Source of the DNA: Cacajao melanocephalus
Lineage: Eukaryota > Chordata > Mammalia > Primates > Pitheciidae
Assembly: GCA_963573385.1 (NCBI GenBank)
Contig: CAUYLG010033235.1
Coordinates: 1-64,000 of the forward strand
Reading direction: 5' to 3'
DNA length: 64,000 nucleotides
Below, in pieces: positions 53,791 to 64,000 of the stretch. The position numbers and the translations under genes are program-made. The notes under the pieces are model-generated. The model saw only the letters and a list, made by a program, of their open reading frames with translations. It was not told the DNA's origin and made no database searches. How positions within the stretch are numbered: the first letter of the stretch is position 1; the number at the start of each line of letters is the position of its first letter.

Positions 53791-53913
53791 CCGGTTTTCC
53801 CTTCCCTTCATGGTTAAGGATAAACACGTCAAGTCTTTAAAAAGTTATTTAAGTATATATTTTAAATGCATTAAAATATTGTTTAAAATTACTGTTGAAA
53901 GATAACGTACTGT

Positions 53914-54187
53914 GGGCTGTGCACAGTAGCTCATGTCTGTAATCTCATCACTTTGGAAGGCCAAGGCAGGCAGATCACCTGAAATTGGGAGTTCAAGACC
54001 AGCCTGGCCAACATGGTGAAACCCTGTCTCTACTAAAAATACAAATATTAGCTAGGCGTAGAAGCACGTGCCTGTGATCCCAGCTACTCAGGTGCCTGAG
54101 GCAGGAGAATCACTTGAACCTGGGAGGCAATGAGTCCAAATCGTGCCATTGCTCTGCAGCCTGGGCTACAAGAGTGAAACTCCATCT
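53914..54187 (+). mobile_element. Alu, plus orientation, small 3' deletion
   Basis: From gggctgtgcacagtagctca to ctacaagagtgaaactcc, with a shortened segment after ttgaacctgggaggcaatg. Confidence 0.94.
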
Positions 54188-54288
54188 GAAAGAAAGAAGA
54201 AAAGAAAGAAAGAAAGAGAGAAAGAGAGAAAGACAGAAAGAGATAAAGAGGGGGGGAGGGGGGAGGGAAGGAGGGAGGGAGGGAAAAG
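54188..54288. repeat. (GAAA)n-(GGGA)n purine tract
   Basis: About 100 bp purely or nearly purine (aaagaaagaaagagagaaag then ggagggaaggagggaggg), grown from the A-tail of the preceding Alu. Confidence 0.97.
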
Positions 54289-54814
54289 AAAACGTTTTGA
54301 GAGAGACCAGTGTTTCTACTCTTTTTTCACTGAATCCCTGCTCTAACGTCTCTCTTTCCAGCCTCTACCAATATGTCTTTCACTCATATTGTTAAGCCAA
54401 TCAATGCTGTTATATAGAGGGGTTAAAAATATTTGCTCAAAAGCTATTTTTGTAGTTTTCTCAGCTCAAAATCAGCTATACTCCATCTCTGGATTAGAAT
54501 GCTTGTGTACTTTTGTATGTATATTTAATAAAGAAGTTAGTATTTGAAGAAATAGCCAATAATTAACTAAAGAGGTCTATTCTCAATGAGCTAGGGGTAT
54601 CTCACAAGGCTTTGGTGATCTTAAGATCCCGTGATGAAAATGCATTATAGAAAGACTTTTTATTTTGAAAATCTACAGAAGATGAACTTTTTACTTCAAT
54701 CTAGTTATTGATAGCTCAAGCAGGCAACTATATATTTGTAATTTACATGACTGAATATGATGTGGAATAAACACCTCTTCAACCAGGAACATGCCTTAAT
54801 AGGATGAAAGAGGA

Positions 54815-55000
54815 TAATATGAATAGCAGCTAATATTTATCTTGCTTTTCACAGTTAGTAAAGTGCTTTCACAAACATTATCTTGCAGATCTTCACAACA
54901 TGTCTGTGGGGAATGTAGTACAGGGGTCTCTAGTATTTTAATTCTCTGCATGAAGAATCTGAGTCTCAGAGCACTTAAAGGACCTGTATATGGACTAAGA
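54815..55000 (-). mobile_element. MIR element, minus orientation
   Basis: Contains tagtaaagtgctttcacaaa, attatcttgcagatcttcac, then gaagaatctgagtctcagag. Confidence 0.72.
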
Positions 55001-56529
55001 AAGAAGTAGTGAACACAGGATAAAATATATGTCTTCTGAAATTCTGTGCCTTTCTTACAATCACTGTAATCTTAAATCTCATGTCTCCTACTATCTCATA
55101 TTGCCTCCCTGTGGAAAGCCCACAGAGGGAAGTCAAGAAGTTCTAGGATGAGGATGAGAATAATCACAATACTAACCTTATCTACACAGAGTTTACGTTT
55201 CATGGGGCCTTTCCTATGACAGAATCTCCTTTGTTTCTTCCATTAGCCTAAAGGGGTTTTTCTGTTGCTGTTGCTATGATGATGGTGATAATCTAGTCTG
55301 AGAGCAACTGAAGTAGCTTAGGTACATACCTGACCAGGTGACTCGGAAAGGAGGGAATGACCCTGTTTCACATAACACTCAAACCTTTGGGCTATTCAGT
55401 AAAGAGTGGCCCACCTCTCATTTTCTTCCTCTCCTGAATTTGCCTCTGTTCCTTTGTCTTATTTTCTCTTCAATATAGGAAGTTTTAAAAGTAGCTTTAA
55501 AACTAGGACAAGTGGTAGAGCCATGTTAGGAACTTCTTAGTGGAGCTGAATCAGATGTAATTTCAGTGCAGATTTTTCTAAAATAAATTGAAGGAGGAAC
55601 TTTTCTTTGGTTAACATGATCATGGACTTCAGCACATCAAAAGTGCAAAACAGTTTTAAAGAAGAGTGGCCTTGTTAAAGGTTTTGAAGCCCTCTGTTTT
55701 CAGGTGATATGGGCTCATCTTCTAACTACTGTCTACGGAAACTCATTAAAAGCACCGTCCATGTGTCTTAACCTGGTTTTCTTGAGAACCTGAGATGAAT
55801 GCGAAAGGCGTATTCTCTACTGCTTTTTTAGAGAGAGGGATTCCAGGAAGTAGCAATGATGAACAAAGGGAAAATAAAAAACAAGGTGGGAGAGTTAATA
55901 TAAAGATTTATTGTCGAGTAGTCTACCACAAGGCACCACTAGATCGGTCACTCCTATGGGACTAGCCTTTGAAAAACTGTGCAAATGATATATCAACAGT
56001 CTCTTTAGGAGAAAAAGGAAATTGTTTATACTCCAACTCTCTGCTCCTATTGAGCAAATGCTTCCCCTATAAGTTTTTAAGTCCCCCACACTTCTCCGTT
56101 GCAGACATATGGGCCCAAGTGGAAATCCACAGCTTCCATCTTCAGTGTCAATAAGGAAGCTCTAAAATGGGAGGAAGAGTACAGTGTGGATGTGAGACAA
56201 GGCACTGTCAAATTATACATGTGTGAAGTTAGGAGCCACATGGCTACAACTGGAACAAAAAGCACATGAGACCAAAATAATCTAAAATGGTTCATAAAGG
56301 GTACAAGATAGAGCCAACTGTAAACCAAAAATAAAATTCTAAGCTCTTCAACAGACTGGATAGATCCCTTCTCTCAGCCAGGGGCATTCCAAAGTAAACC
56401 TGAAAAACTAGTCCAGGCCATGATGGGAATGGGGGCCAGATATGCCTCATGCATTATACCTTCTTTTCTTTGGAATTCAAACACAACTAACAAGCATTAA
56501 CATTAAAGCAGAGATCTTAAGATTGACAA
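55001..56529. other. Intergenic, mostly unrecognised
   Basis: No gene. The part from about 55890 has LTR-internal-like character, but I see no decisive motif. Confidence 0.35.
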
Positions 56530-56995
56530 AGCAGACTCTTTGTAGCAATAAGATACCAAATTCCAACCTGGCTCTAGTATAGTATCATATGATAGATATC
56601 AGGCCCTGAAAGAAATTGAAATATCTTACTCTAAAATATATTTCTTTGACATATTTTTTAATGGCCCTAAAAAGCTGGTAGCAGTCTTCATCTATGTAGT
56701 AAGAACCTTGGTATCCACAATCCCTTATCTTAGAATTAGAAAATCTTTGAATACACCTATGACCTGAAGTACCCACTTCAAGTTTTCCCACCTTTCTGGA
56801 CTGACCCAATGTACACCTTACATGTTTTGGTTGATATCTGCTTGTAATTTCTGTATATAATCAAGCTGTAATCCAACCACCTTGGGTACATCATGTTCTC
56901 AGGACATCTTGAAATTTTGCCTCAGGCCTTGATTACTGATATTTGGCCCAGAATAAACCTCTTTAAATCTTTTACAGAGTTTGGCTCTTTTTATC
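56530..56995 (+). mobile_element. LTR-like 3' end
   Basis: The end reads gttctcaggacatcttgaaa, tattgatatttggcccag-like text, an AATAAA at 56951, then ttttacagagtttggctctt. This matches a known type of old LTR 3' end. The 5' edge is unclear. Confidence 0.6.
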
Positions 56996-56999
56996 AACA

Positions 57000-57890
57000 T
57001 CACCCAGTACACCACTCTGATTTCTCATATATTCTATTATATCTGGCTGCATGTACCAACATAGAGTCTCATTTTTGTGAGAACAAGATATCTTTACTTT
57101 TGTCCACTCTGTCTCCAAGCCTCCAACTAGACATTGGACACTTGAAGTCACTTAGATGTAAAGACTTAAAGTAAGATAGTTATTGTTGTATACTCAAGTC
57201 TCTGCTCCTTCATTCAGCAATGAGGCTGTAATTGATATCCATCACCTTCCTTCTTTACTTCTTATTCTAGATGTCCCTTATTCTCACCCAGTATGTTGGC
57301 TGGTCTGTGTCAACTTGCCTGGCAAGTTCTAAGATCTTAGTTATCTTCCTGAGCTGTGGATGATGCTATTGTTCATTAACTATTATCACTGAATATGAAA
57401 TTCATATGGCAGTTCCAAATACTGTCCCATCCCTCCCTACATTAAATAGCAGGAAACACCACTCCTCAGTATAATCCAAATTGATTGGGCCCTTATTACA
57501 TAAATTCCTTTCTTTGCTGGTTGATCCATTGTTTTGAGGAGCCAAAAGAAAGCAGGTGGTAGATATAGTTTATGATAAACCTTATTGTGGCCTCTGGAAG
57601 AAGTGTTTACTTTTCTGGGAACCAGAAACTCTAACTTGGCAAAGCCTAAGATTGCAGTGACAAGCTTTACAAATTACGTAATTGGGGCCAGGAGGAGGAA
57701 TGGTGAGAGGTGAGGATCTTATTTCCTCCCTTTAGTTCCCAGATGAATGTATATATTTCCAGACAGAGCATTATATGCTACCCTTTCCTCTGAAAGAAAA
57801 AGAGAAGGGAGAGGATTACCTTTTACATTAATTTCCAATCGCATATGCTTTATGACTGCTTACCTTGTCTTTCTCATTGAAAATCCAGAT
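57000..57890. other. Intergenic, nothing recognised
   Basis: No repeat or gene that I can name. Confidence 0.4.
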
Positions 57891-57897
57891 CCAGCTT

Positions 57898-57929
57898 GGT
57901 TTTGGTTTTGGGGTTTGGGGTTTTTGGGG
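57898..57929 (+). repeat. T/G-rich run resembling ciliate-type telomere repeat
   Basis: Two GG and three GGGG tracts separated by T3-T5 (ggttttggttttggggtttg …). The plus strand could form a two-layer G-quadruplex. Confidence 0.85.
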
Positions 57930-57939
57930 TTCTTTTATT

Positions 57940-59195
57940 TTTTTGTTTGCCTGATGGTTGAAAAAGAAGGAATATAATATAGGTTGTGTGTGTGTGTGCA
58001 TGTGCGACACACATTTATCTATCTTCCTATCTATCCAAATGCCAAGTCAAAGAGTGTGATAGTCTGTAAATGTTGGGTATCTAGTTCCTCCTACTCTCAT
58101 AATTCCAACTTAAAACATCCTGTGCTTCTGGTTTGGTTTCTTTTCCTATTCACACCCCCACAGCACTTTGTTGTGATATCATAGTCTAAATTTACAACCT
58201 GTCCCTGTTATTTCAGGAATTCCCCACACACATCTGTCCATTTAGCTTAAAACAAGCTGTGGGGATTTTTGTTGGTACGTGCTGTGTGGGTTTCCCAAAT
58301 GGAATCTTTATTTTCAACACCTACGGCTTGCTCAATCCATTCTGATGCTAGGATGGTTTCCTTCTGTGAGTAAATGTCAGTGAAGTGTTCCAGGCAAAGC
58401 TATTGCCCTCATGGAACTTATGAATCTAGTCTGTTCCAAGAATAGACTTCCTATTCCTATATGCCAGTGAACATTTAGAACAAGTATATTAGCTAATCCA
58501 GCTTTAGGAGATTAAAAGAATTGACTCTTGCTGCCGAAGGCCAAAGGACAATCTTTGCTGTACATTATAATGCTTCACCAAACCAATTACATGCACATAT
58601 TTTTTTGTGCATATACAGGAATATAGTAGATACACAAAAAATGTGTGTGTAAAATTTTATTCTATAAAAGTCCATGGGGTCAAACATGAACTAGGAACTT
58701 TGCTAGGAGTAAGCAGAAAAATAAATAAATTTAAATGAGACATATAAACTAGTGAGGGTGATAGGAAATGCCCAAAAAACATGGAAACCAAAGACAGAGT
58801 AAGGTAACCAGTGAAGAGTTATGGGTTTCAAATACTATAGCAGTTGTAAAATTCTTTTAAACTCTGAAGCACTCTAACATGTAAGTTGGAAATTAGCAGG
58901 CTATTCTTGGGTAACAAGTGAGTCAACATCTGGCTTTGGGGCCATTATCTCTTTCATTCTAAGTTCCTGCCCCTCTGCCACGCCCCTCCCCGCCCCCAGT
59001 AAGCTTTGTTTTCAAGAGTCATCAAAATCTATTTCACTGCCATTGTTTCATCACATACTTTTGGGAGAGTCAATTTCCTTCTGAGGAGAGAAGTTTCACC
59101 AGCTAGCATACTGAACATCAAAGCATAGTACCTTCCTATATTTGTACATCCCAGTATTATCTTTCTTCTTTGAAATTATACAAAAACATACATAT
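57940..59195. other. Intergenic, nothing recognised
   Basis: A short GT tract near 57985 only. No gene. Confidence 0.4.
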
Positions 59196-59200
59196 AATTA

Positions 59201-59280
59201 TATATATAATAAAATAAATATAATTAAGCATATATAATAATATATATAATAAAATAAATATAATGAAGCACATATAATAA
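59201..59280. repeat. 40-bp AT-rich tandem duplication
   Basis: 59201-59240 and 59241-59280 are identical except for two positions. Each is TATATATAATAAAATAAATA plus a further 20 bp. Confidence 0.97.
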
Positions 59281-59289
59281 TACATTTTT

Positions 59290-60514
59290 CTCAAGGGAAC
59301 TCCTTCACGGAAACATAGTAAGAAAAGCAAACTACCTTGGTTGAATTGGGGGAAGTGCCAGAGCCTGCCTTACTCAGCCATCTCTCCGCTACCCTCACTT
59401 CTCTGAGTAAACTCTGTGAAGCCATAATCTCATAACCTGGTTTGAAACCACTCTTTTATACGGCCTCTAAAACATTTCAAATGTTGGCATTCCTGAATCT
59501 GAGACTGATAATATCTGTGCAACCCTGTGTCTTTAGCTGCTCAGGCTTACAATCGATGGTATAATCAATCTTGTGGCAGAGTTCCCAGTCTCCCAAGCTC
59601 TCTTGTTGTGATGCTCTACCTGGTCCACTCATTCTCCAGTTTCTGCAACGAAATCCTGCATTTGACCTGCTTCAGATCTCTGATATGGAAATTTACGAGG
59701 TATCAAGTACTTTCAGCCCCTGAGTTTTCCCTGGACTTGGTTTGGCCTTCAACTCTGGCTCCCTAGTCTTGGATACTACGCTGAGCTAGAAAATCCTGCC
59801 AGTTTTTCACTAGTGACACTAACTTCCATGACCAATACATGGGCTGGTCTTCTCTAGCTCTAGGGCAGAAAGTATTTACACTAAAATCTTTGACAAAGTG
59901 TACTTCTCTTAAAAGTGCATGTTTTTCTGAAATCACAACAAAGAAGAAAACCTTAGCTTAATTTCTGACCTACACAGCCTCAAATTGAAGCATTCCAGCA
60001 TTGCAGGAAGATATGAAGAAAACAGAAAATTGCGCACCTGAAATCTAACAGCTACCACTTTTTACTGCGTTGAATGTACTGGAATTACCAGGGAACTGCC
60101 GGAAAGAAAAAAAAAAAAAAGAATTCGGGAAAGGAAAAACATATCTTTTTGACCCTTCTTTTTGATACAGGCTGTGCGAGAAGAGCTTGAAAAAAATTTT
60201 ATCTTGCTCCACCTCGTGGTGAATGACTGCAACATAATAGTTCCTATACAGTTTCTTACTTTAAAACAACAAAAACCAAAAACGTCGCTATGGATCTCTT
60301 TGCATGTTTTAAACAAAAATTGTCTGAAATTAAAAATTAAATTGCAATTCCTTTGCAACTGTCTACTTATAGCATAAGAATGGAGACATCTCAGGCATTC
60401 AGTAGAGTAGCAAAATAGATTAGAAATTATAGTTAAAAAATCATTTTCAAGACATTCTTACAGTGAATGTCAACGATTCTTTGGCATATGAGAAGAATCA
60501 GTATGTCTGAAACA
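59290..60514. other. Intergenic, nothing recognised
   Basis: A poly-A run of 14 at about 60107 without an attached element. No gene. Confidence 0.4.
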
Positions 60515-60517
60515 TTT

Positions 60518-60590
60518 AAAAGGAAGGAAGGAAGGAAGAAAGGAAGAAAGGAAGAAAGAAAGAAAAAAGAAAAGAAGGAAGGAAAGGAAA
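60518..60590. repeat. (GGAA)n/(GAAA)n purine microsatellite
   Basis: About 70 bp of AAGG and AAAG units on the plus strand. Confidence 0.96.
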
Positions 60591-61098
60591 TGAATTTTCA
60601 GAACTAACCAGGAGCTGATTTATGTGCAATATGATTTTTTTCAGAGTTCATAAAGGGGAATGTGTGCTCCCCTACTCCCAAATTTCTGACTTATTTTTAA
60701 CTGGTTAATGGTTAATATGGATCTTGGTATTTAAATGATGTTCTTTTTTGTTGGCACATGTGGGTCAATTTTCTCCTTTTGTGTTTTACTCAAACCAAAG
60801 GCTGCAAGCTCAGCAATTTGTTCCTTACAGAAGAGGCTATGTTTTGTTCCAACAGTACTGGGCTGTGCTTCAGCCATCCATAACACACCCACTATATATA
60901 GGCTCATAGGAGGCATTGCAGGTCCAGTGTCTAGCCAGAAATAAGAACCGGAGATTGGTATTTTGTTTTTGAGGTGTGACTAACCCATAACTTTCTCAAT
61001 TCCAAATAGTTTTGTTTGTTTTTCTATAGCTTAGTTTTAAATGTATTTTCAAATCAGAGACTGCCCCTCAAAATGTAACCCCCACCAACAGAATCTTG

Positions 61099-61130
61099 TC
61101 TGAGAAGTTTCTGCAGAAACTTCTCTCAGA
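61099..61130. repeat. Near-perfect palindrome
   Basis: TCTGAGAAGTTTC … GAAACTTCTCTCAGA around a TGCA centre. The arms pair with a 2-nt bulge. Confidence 0.93.
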
Positions 61131-61539
61131 TTTGAAAAAAGAGTGGATTGGAAAACCATTTTTAGGCTGGGGTTTAGTGAAGAAAGTGAGGAATTTGCTA
61201 CCAACATCACAAGAAGCAATAATACTGTATATAAAGATATTGGTGTGTTGAGATAGCTTATATTATTCTAGATAAAGGTCATCTAGGGGAATAATATGCT
61301 TGCTTTTTGATTCTCTTTTGAGATACTTACCCTGGGGAATAGGAAGCATAAGAAGGGCTACAGAGACCTACTTCCTTGGGCAGGAACAGATTTATAGCCA
61401 TGATAGACACCCATTGTGAGGAATGTCAAGTGGTGTGAGTATGTGTATGTGTGTAGGGGAGGTTGATACTTGAAATAAACCTCTTGAACGATGCTAAGAA
61501 ATCCAAAGTATAATACCAAGTTTGAATTTATCCAGATGA

Positions 61540-61745
61540 CATTGGGGTAACATGACAGTGTTTTAAGCAGGGAAATAGCATGATCACATTTATATTTTAT
61601 AACTATAGTCAAGCTTCCATGTGTAGGATAAACTGGAGGAAAGCTTACTGAAAGGATGAAGACCAGCTAGAAACATATTCAATAGAATGGGCAAACGATG
61701 GTGATTTGCCTAACCTAGTAGGATTATGGATATTGAAATTTACTG
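61540..61745 (+). mobile_element. Ancient interspersed repeat fragment, family not assigned
   Basis: Phrases acagtgttttaagcaggga and atagcatgatcacatttata match the same old family as at 35.1-36.4 kb. Confidence 0.45.
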
Positions 61746-62534
61746 TATTCTAGAGATATTGATAGAGAAACAACATGACTTGGAAATAGCTTGGATATCT
61801 CCGTGATGATAAACAATAATTTAGAAAATATGTTCTTGTTTCAAATCTTATTGTGAACACATGCAACTGTTTGCCTGGGGATTTGTTTTTTTTCTGTCCA
61901 TAGGAGCATATTGGGTCTACACAACCCTCAAAAAATGACAGAAAGGAAGCTGACAAATCAATATTCCAGTTTCCTCTCACTATGTCCCACTAGAGTTCTA
62001 GGGTTCCCTAGCAAGAGTTAGCTCCAGTTACGAATAGTTGTAAATGACATCATAATGCCCCCTGCGCTAGCATTCCTCCATTTCCTGTTTTACTTCCCCA
62101 CTCCCTCTCTACTCCCCTACTAGCATTTCTTGGAAAAACTTGAATATTTGTCTTAATGTCTGTTTTAGATAAACACAAATGGTGACAATTTTCACTAGAA
62201 AGGGATGATGTTGAGTGGAAATGAAGAATTCATATTTGGGAAAGATGAGATCAAGATCTCTATTCAGATTGTTGTAGTTTAGCCCTTAGGGTCTTTCTGG
62301 TGTCATGTTAGAAGACTGCTTCCAGAAGTCTTGTTTCTGAAGCTTTGAGCTAAGAATTGGTCATCTTTTGCTAATAGTCTTTTTAGACATCTAATTTGTT
62401 CTTCCACTGAGTGCTGAATTTGTTTTTGATTATGTCACCTCAGTTGAATGAAATTTAATTGTATTATACAAATTGCATTAGAGAATACTTTTGGTATCAC
62501 CTTTAGCTTTTTACTTCATTTAGATAGGGTAAAA

Positions 62535-62940
62535 TATGGTACTATAACCTGAACTGTGTTCCTCAAAATCCACAAATTAAAGCCTTGCCTGCCAATGTGA
62601 CTATATTTGGAGATAGGTCCTTTAGAGAGGTAATTAAGGTTGAGTGAGGTCATAAAGGTGGAGCCCTAATCTGATAGAGTTGGTGTCCTTATGAAAAGAG
62701 GGAGAGACACCAGAGCTCACTCTCTCTTTATTAGTTCTGAGAAAGGGAAAAGTCCATGTGAGAACACCACAGCAAGAAGTCAGCTAGCCACAAGCTAGGA
62801 AGAGTTCCCTTACCAGGAACAGAATCAGCTGGCATCTTGATTGGGATGCCTATCCTTCAAAACAGTGAGAAAATAAATTTCATATTAAGCTACCCAGTCT
62901 ATGGTATTTTGGTACGGTATCTTGAGCTGCCTAATATATA
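62535..62940 (+). mobile_element. MaLR LTR (MLT1-like)
   Basis: Near-complete order of a MaLR LTR: gaactgtgttcctcaaaatc, gactatatttggagatagg, gtaattaaggttgagtgagg, ggtgtccttatgaaaag, agtgagaaaataaatttcat and ctacccagtctatggtattt. Confidence 0.82.
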
Positions 62941-62944
62941 TGGG

Positions 62945-64000
62945 TACATTAATGTTTAAATTAATGTTTTTACTACTTATTTTCAAACTTCAATATTTTC
63001 CTTCCTACATTTTAATTTTCTTTTTCATAATGTTCTTTCTTAAGGGAATGAATTTTGGACCTAGACCATCTGTTACTTTGGTCAAATATCTTAACTTGCA
63101 ATTTTCTCAAATGTATGAGGATGATGATACTAATACTTTCTTCCTCATCAGCTTGCTGGCTAACACATTAATTATAATAAAGCCTGGAAACATAAATATA
63201 TCTTTTATTATTGCTATACGTTTTTGATGTTCTTCAATATTTTACATAAAATTTTTAACAAATTAAAATTTGTTATTCCTGTATTATTTTTCTGACATAG
63301 TTTTTTCTGTCTTCAGTTCCACGCCTGCTCTTGAATTTCTTCTTGCCACACACTTCTTTCCCCTGTGTAGATAGAGCCTTATAAGCTCATCCTTATTTTT
63401 CTTCACAAAGGGTTGTCAAACAGACCATCCATTGAAATTCTTACTGAATCAATTGACAATTGATTCAATTTGGTCACTAGGCAACATATTTTAGGAAAAG
63501 AATGTCGTGAATGCTGTTTTTGCATTTATTTTCCAGGATTAAGAGCTTCTTCAAATAATCTGCTTTGTTCAAGGATCCATACAAGCTGAAAATAGCACTC
63601 ACACTGTCTGCACTTGCTTGCCCATTATGCCATAAATTCCTTCTAAACATATACATCCATATCAAGTTGGCATTGGTATAGGATGCAGATTTATGTGTTT
63701 AACAGTAATGCTGAAAAAGAAAGAGCATTTGAAAAGACTATCAAGAAAGTCAAGTTTTCAAAAAATAAAGAAAAAAGAAAAAAATATTAAGAAAACTGAT
63801 GAATGCTAAAATACCGTACAACAGTTTATCAGTATGAGTTAGCTCTTCATATTCCCATAGTGCATTCTAGAATTGGGACCTTCTTTTCAGACTCTTTTTC
63901 AACATGGCCACTGGAGGGCATTGCCAACCAGCAGTGAGGGAGGTTTATAGCAAGTCCTTAATGAGAAAACTTAAGGTATAAAGGTCAGATGTGGCAATAG
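62945..64000. other. Intergenic, nothing recognised
   Basis: AT-rich. A perfect 23-bp palindrome at 63445. The 108-codon ORF starting at 62901 overlaps the LTR end and looks like chance hydrophobic AT-rich reading. Confidence 0.4.
63445..63467. repeat. Perfect 23-bp palindrome
   Basis: TGAATCAATTG, a central A, then CAATTGATTCA: 11-bp exact inverted arms. Confidence 0.97.

Noticed and set aside
54114..54395. 93-codon lysine/arginine/glycine-rich ORF
   Set aside because: Translation of an Alu tail and purine microsatellite.
62901..63227. 108-codon hydrophobic ORF
   Set aside because: It starts inside the MaLR LTR and continues through AT-rich sequence. No domain, poor start context.
63445..63467. 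Palindromes as phage or plasmid attachment sites or operators
   Set aside because: The context is a vertebrate genome. Such labels do not apply.

Overview
The window is vertebrate nuclear DNA from a primate. It is AT-rich, carries exons with GT/AG introns, and is full of Alu elements, primate-age and older LINE-1 fragments, MIR/L2 relics, ERV LTRs and long (CA)n/(TA)n microsatellites. The coding exons match, from recall, the 3' end of IL1RAP (interleukin-1 receptor accessory protein), which lies on human chromosome 3q28. I cannot tell human from a close ape or monkey relative without an alignment.

Gene part (about 1 to 25.5 kb, plus strand). Positions 1-13203 are the end of a long intron. 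Four coding exons follow. 13204-13353 encodes the transmembrane segment. 14585-14728 encodes the first third of the cytoplasmic TIR domain. Two alternative terminal exons come next. 17221-17588 completes the TIR domain of the ubiquitous membrane form (570 residues by my phase count). 24227-24945 completes a different TIR half plus a tail of about 140 residues, giving the brain isoform IL-1RAcPb (687 residues). Both terminal exons accept the same phase-1 donor at 14729, so a cell chooses between two signalling tails by terminal-exon choice. The first choice carries a 3'UTR of about 2.8 kb, probably ending near 20.42 kb. The second has a short 3'UTR of about 0.6 kb, probably ending near 25.54 kb.

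The intron just before the brain exon holds an inverted repeat whose arms end in (CA)n and (GT)n tracts in register, so pre-mRNA could fold into a long hairpin 275 nt upstream of the brain-exon acceptor. A 38-bp tandem duplication containing two GTAAGT motifs sits just upstream of the competing acceptor at 17221. These two structures are the most interesting non-coding signals here. Neither is shown to be functional.

Downstream part (about 25.5 to 64 kb). I find no convincing protein-coding gene here. It holds Alus, old LINE-1 blocks, MIR/L2/MER5-like relics, a degenerate gammaretrovirus-like env remnant with an adjoining LTR-like stretch (44.6-45.7 kb), a Tigger-type DNA transposon with an internal deletion (46.2-48.2 kb) that lies inside an old LINE-1 and itself contains an L1 fragment and an Alu, LTR-like elements near 53.5, 56.8 and 62.7 kb, and several purine/pyrimidine microsatellites. 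Short ORFs in this part read as repeats or chance.
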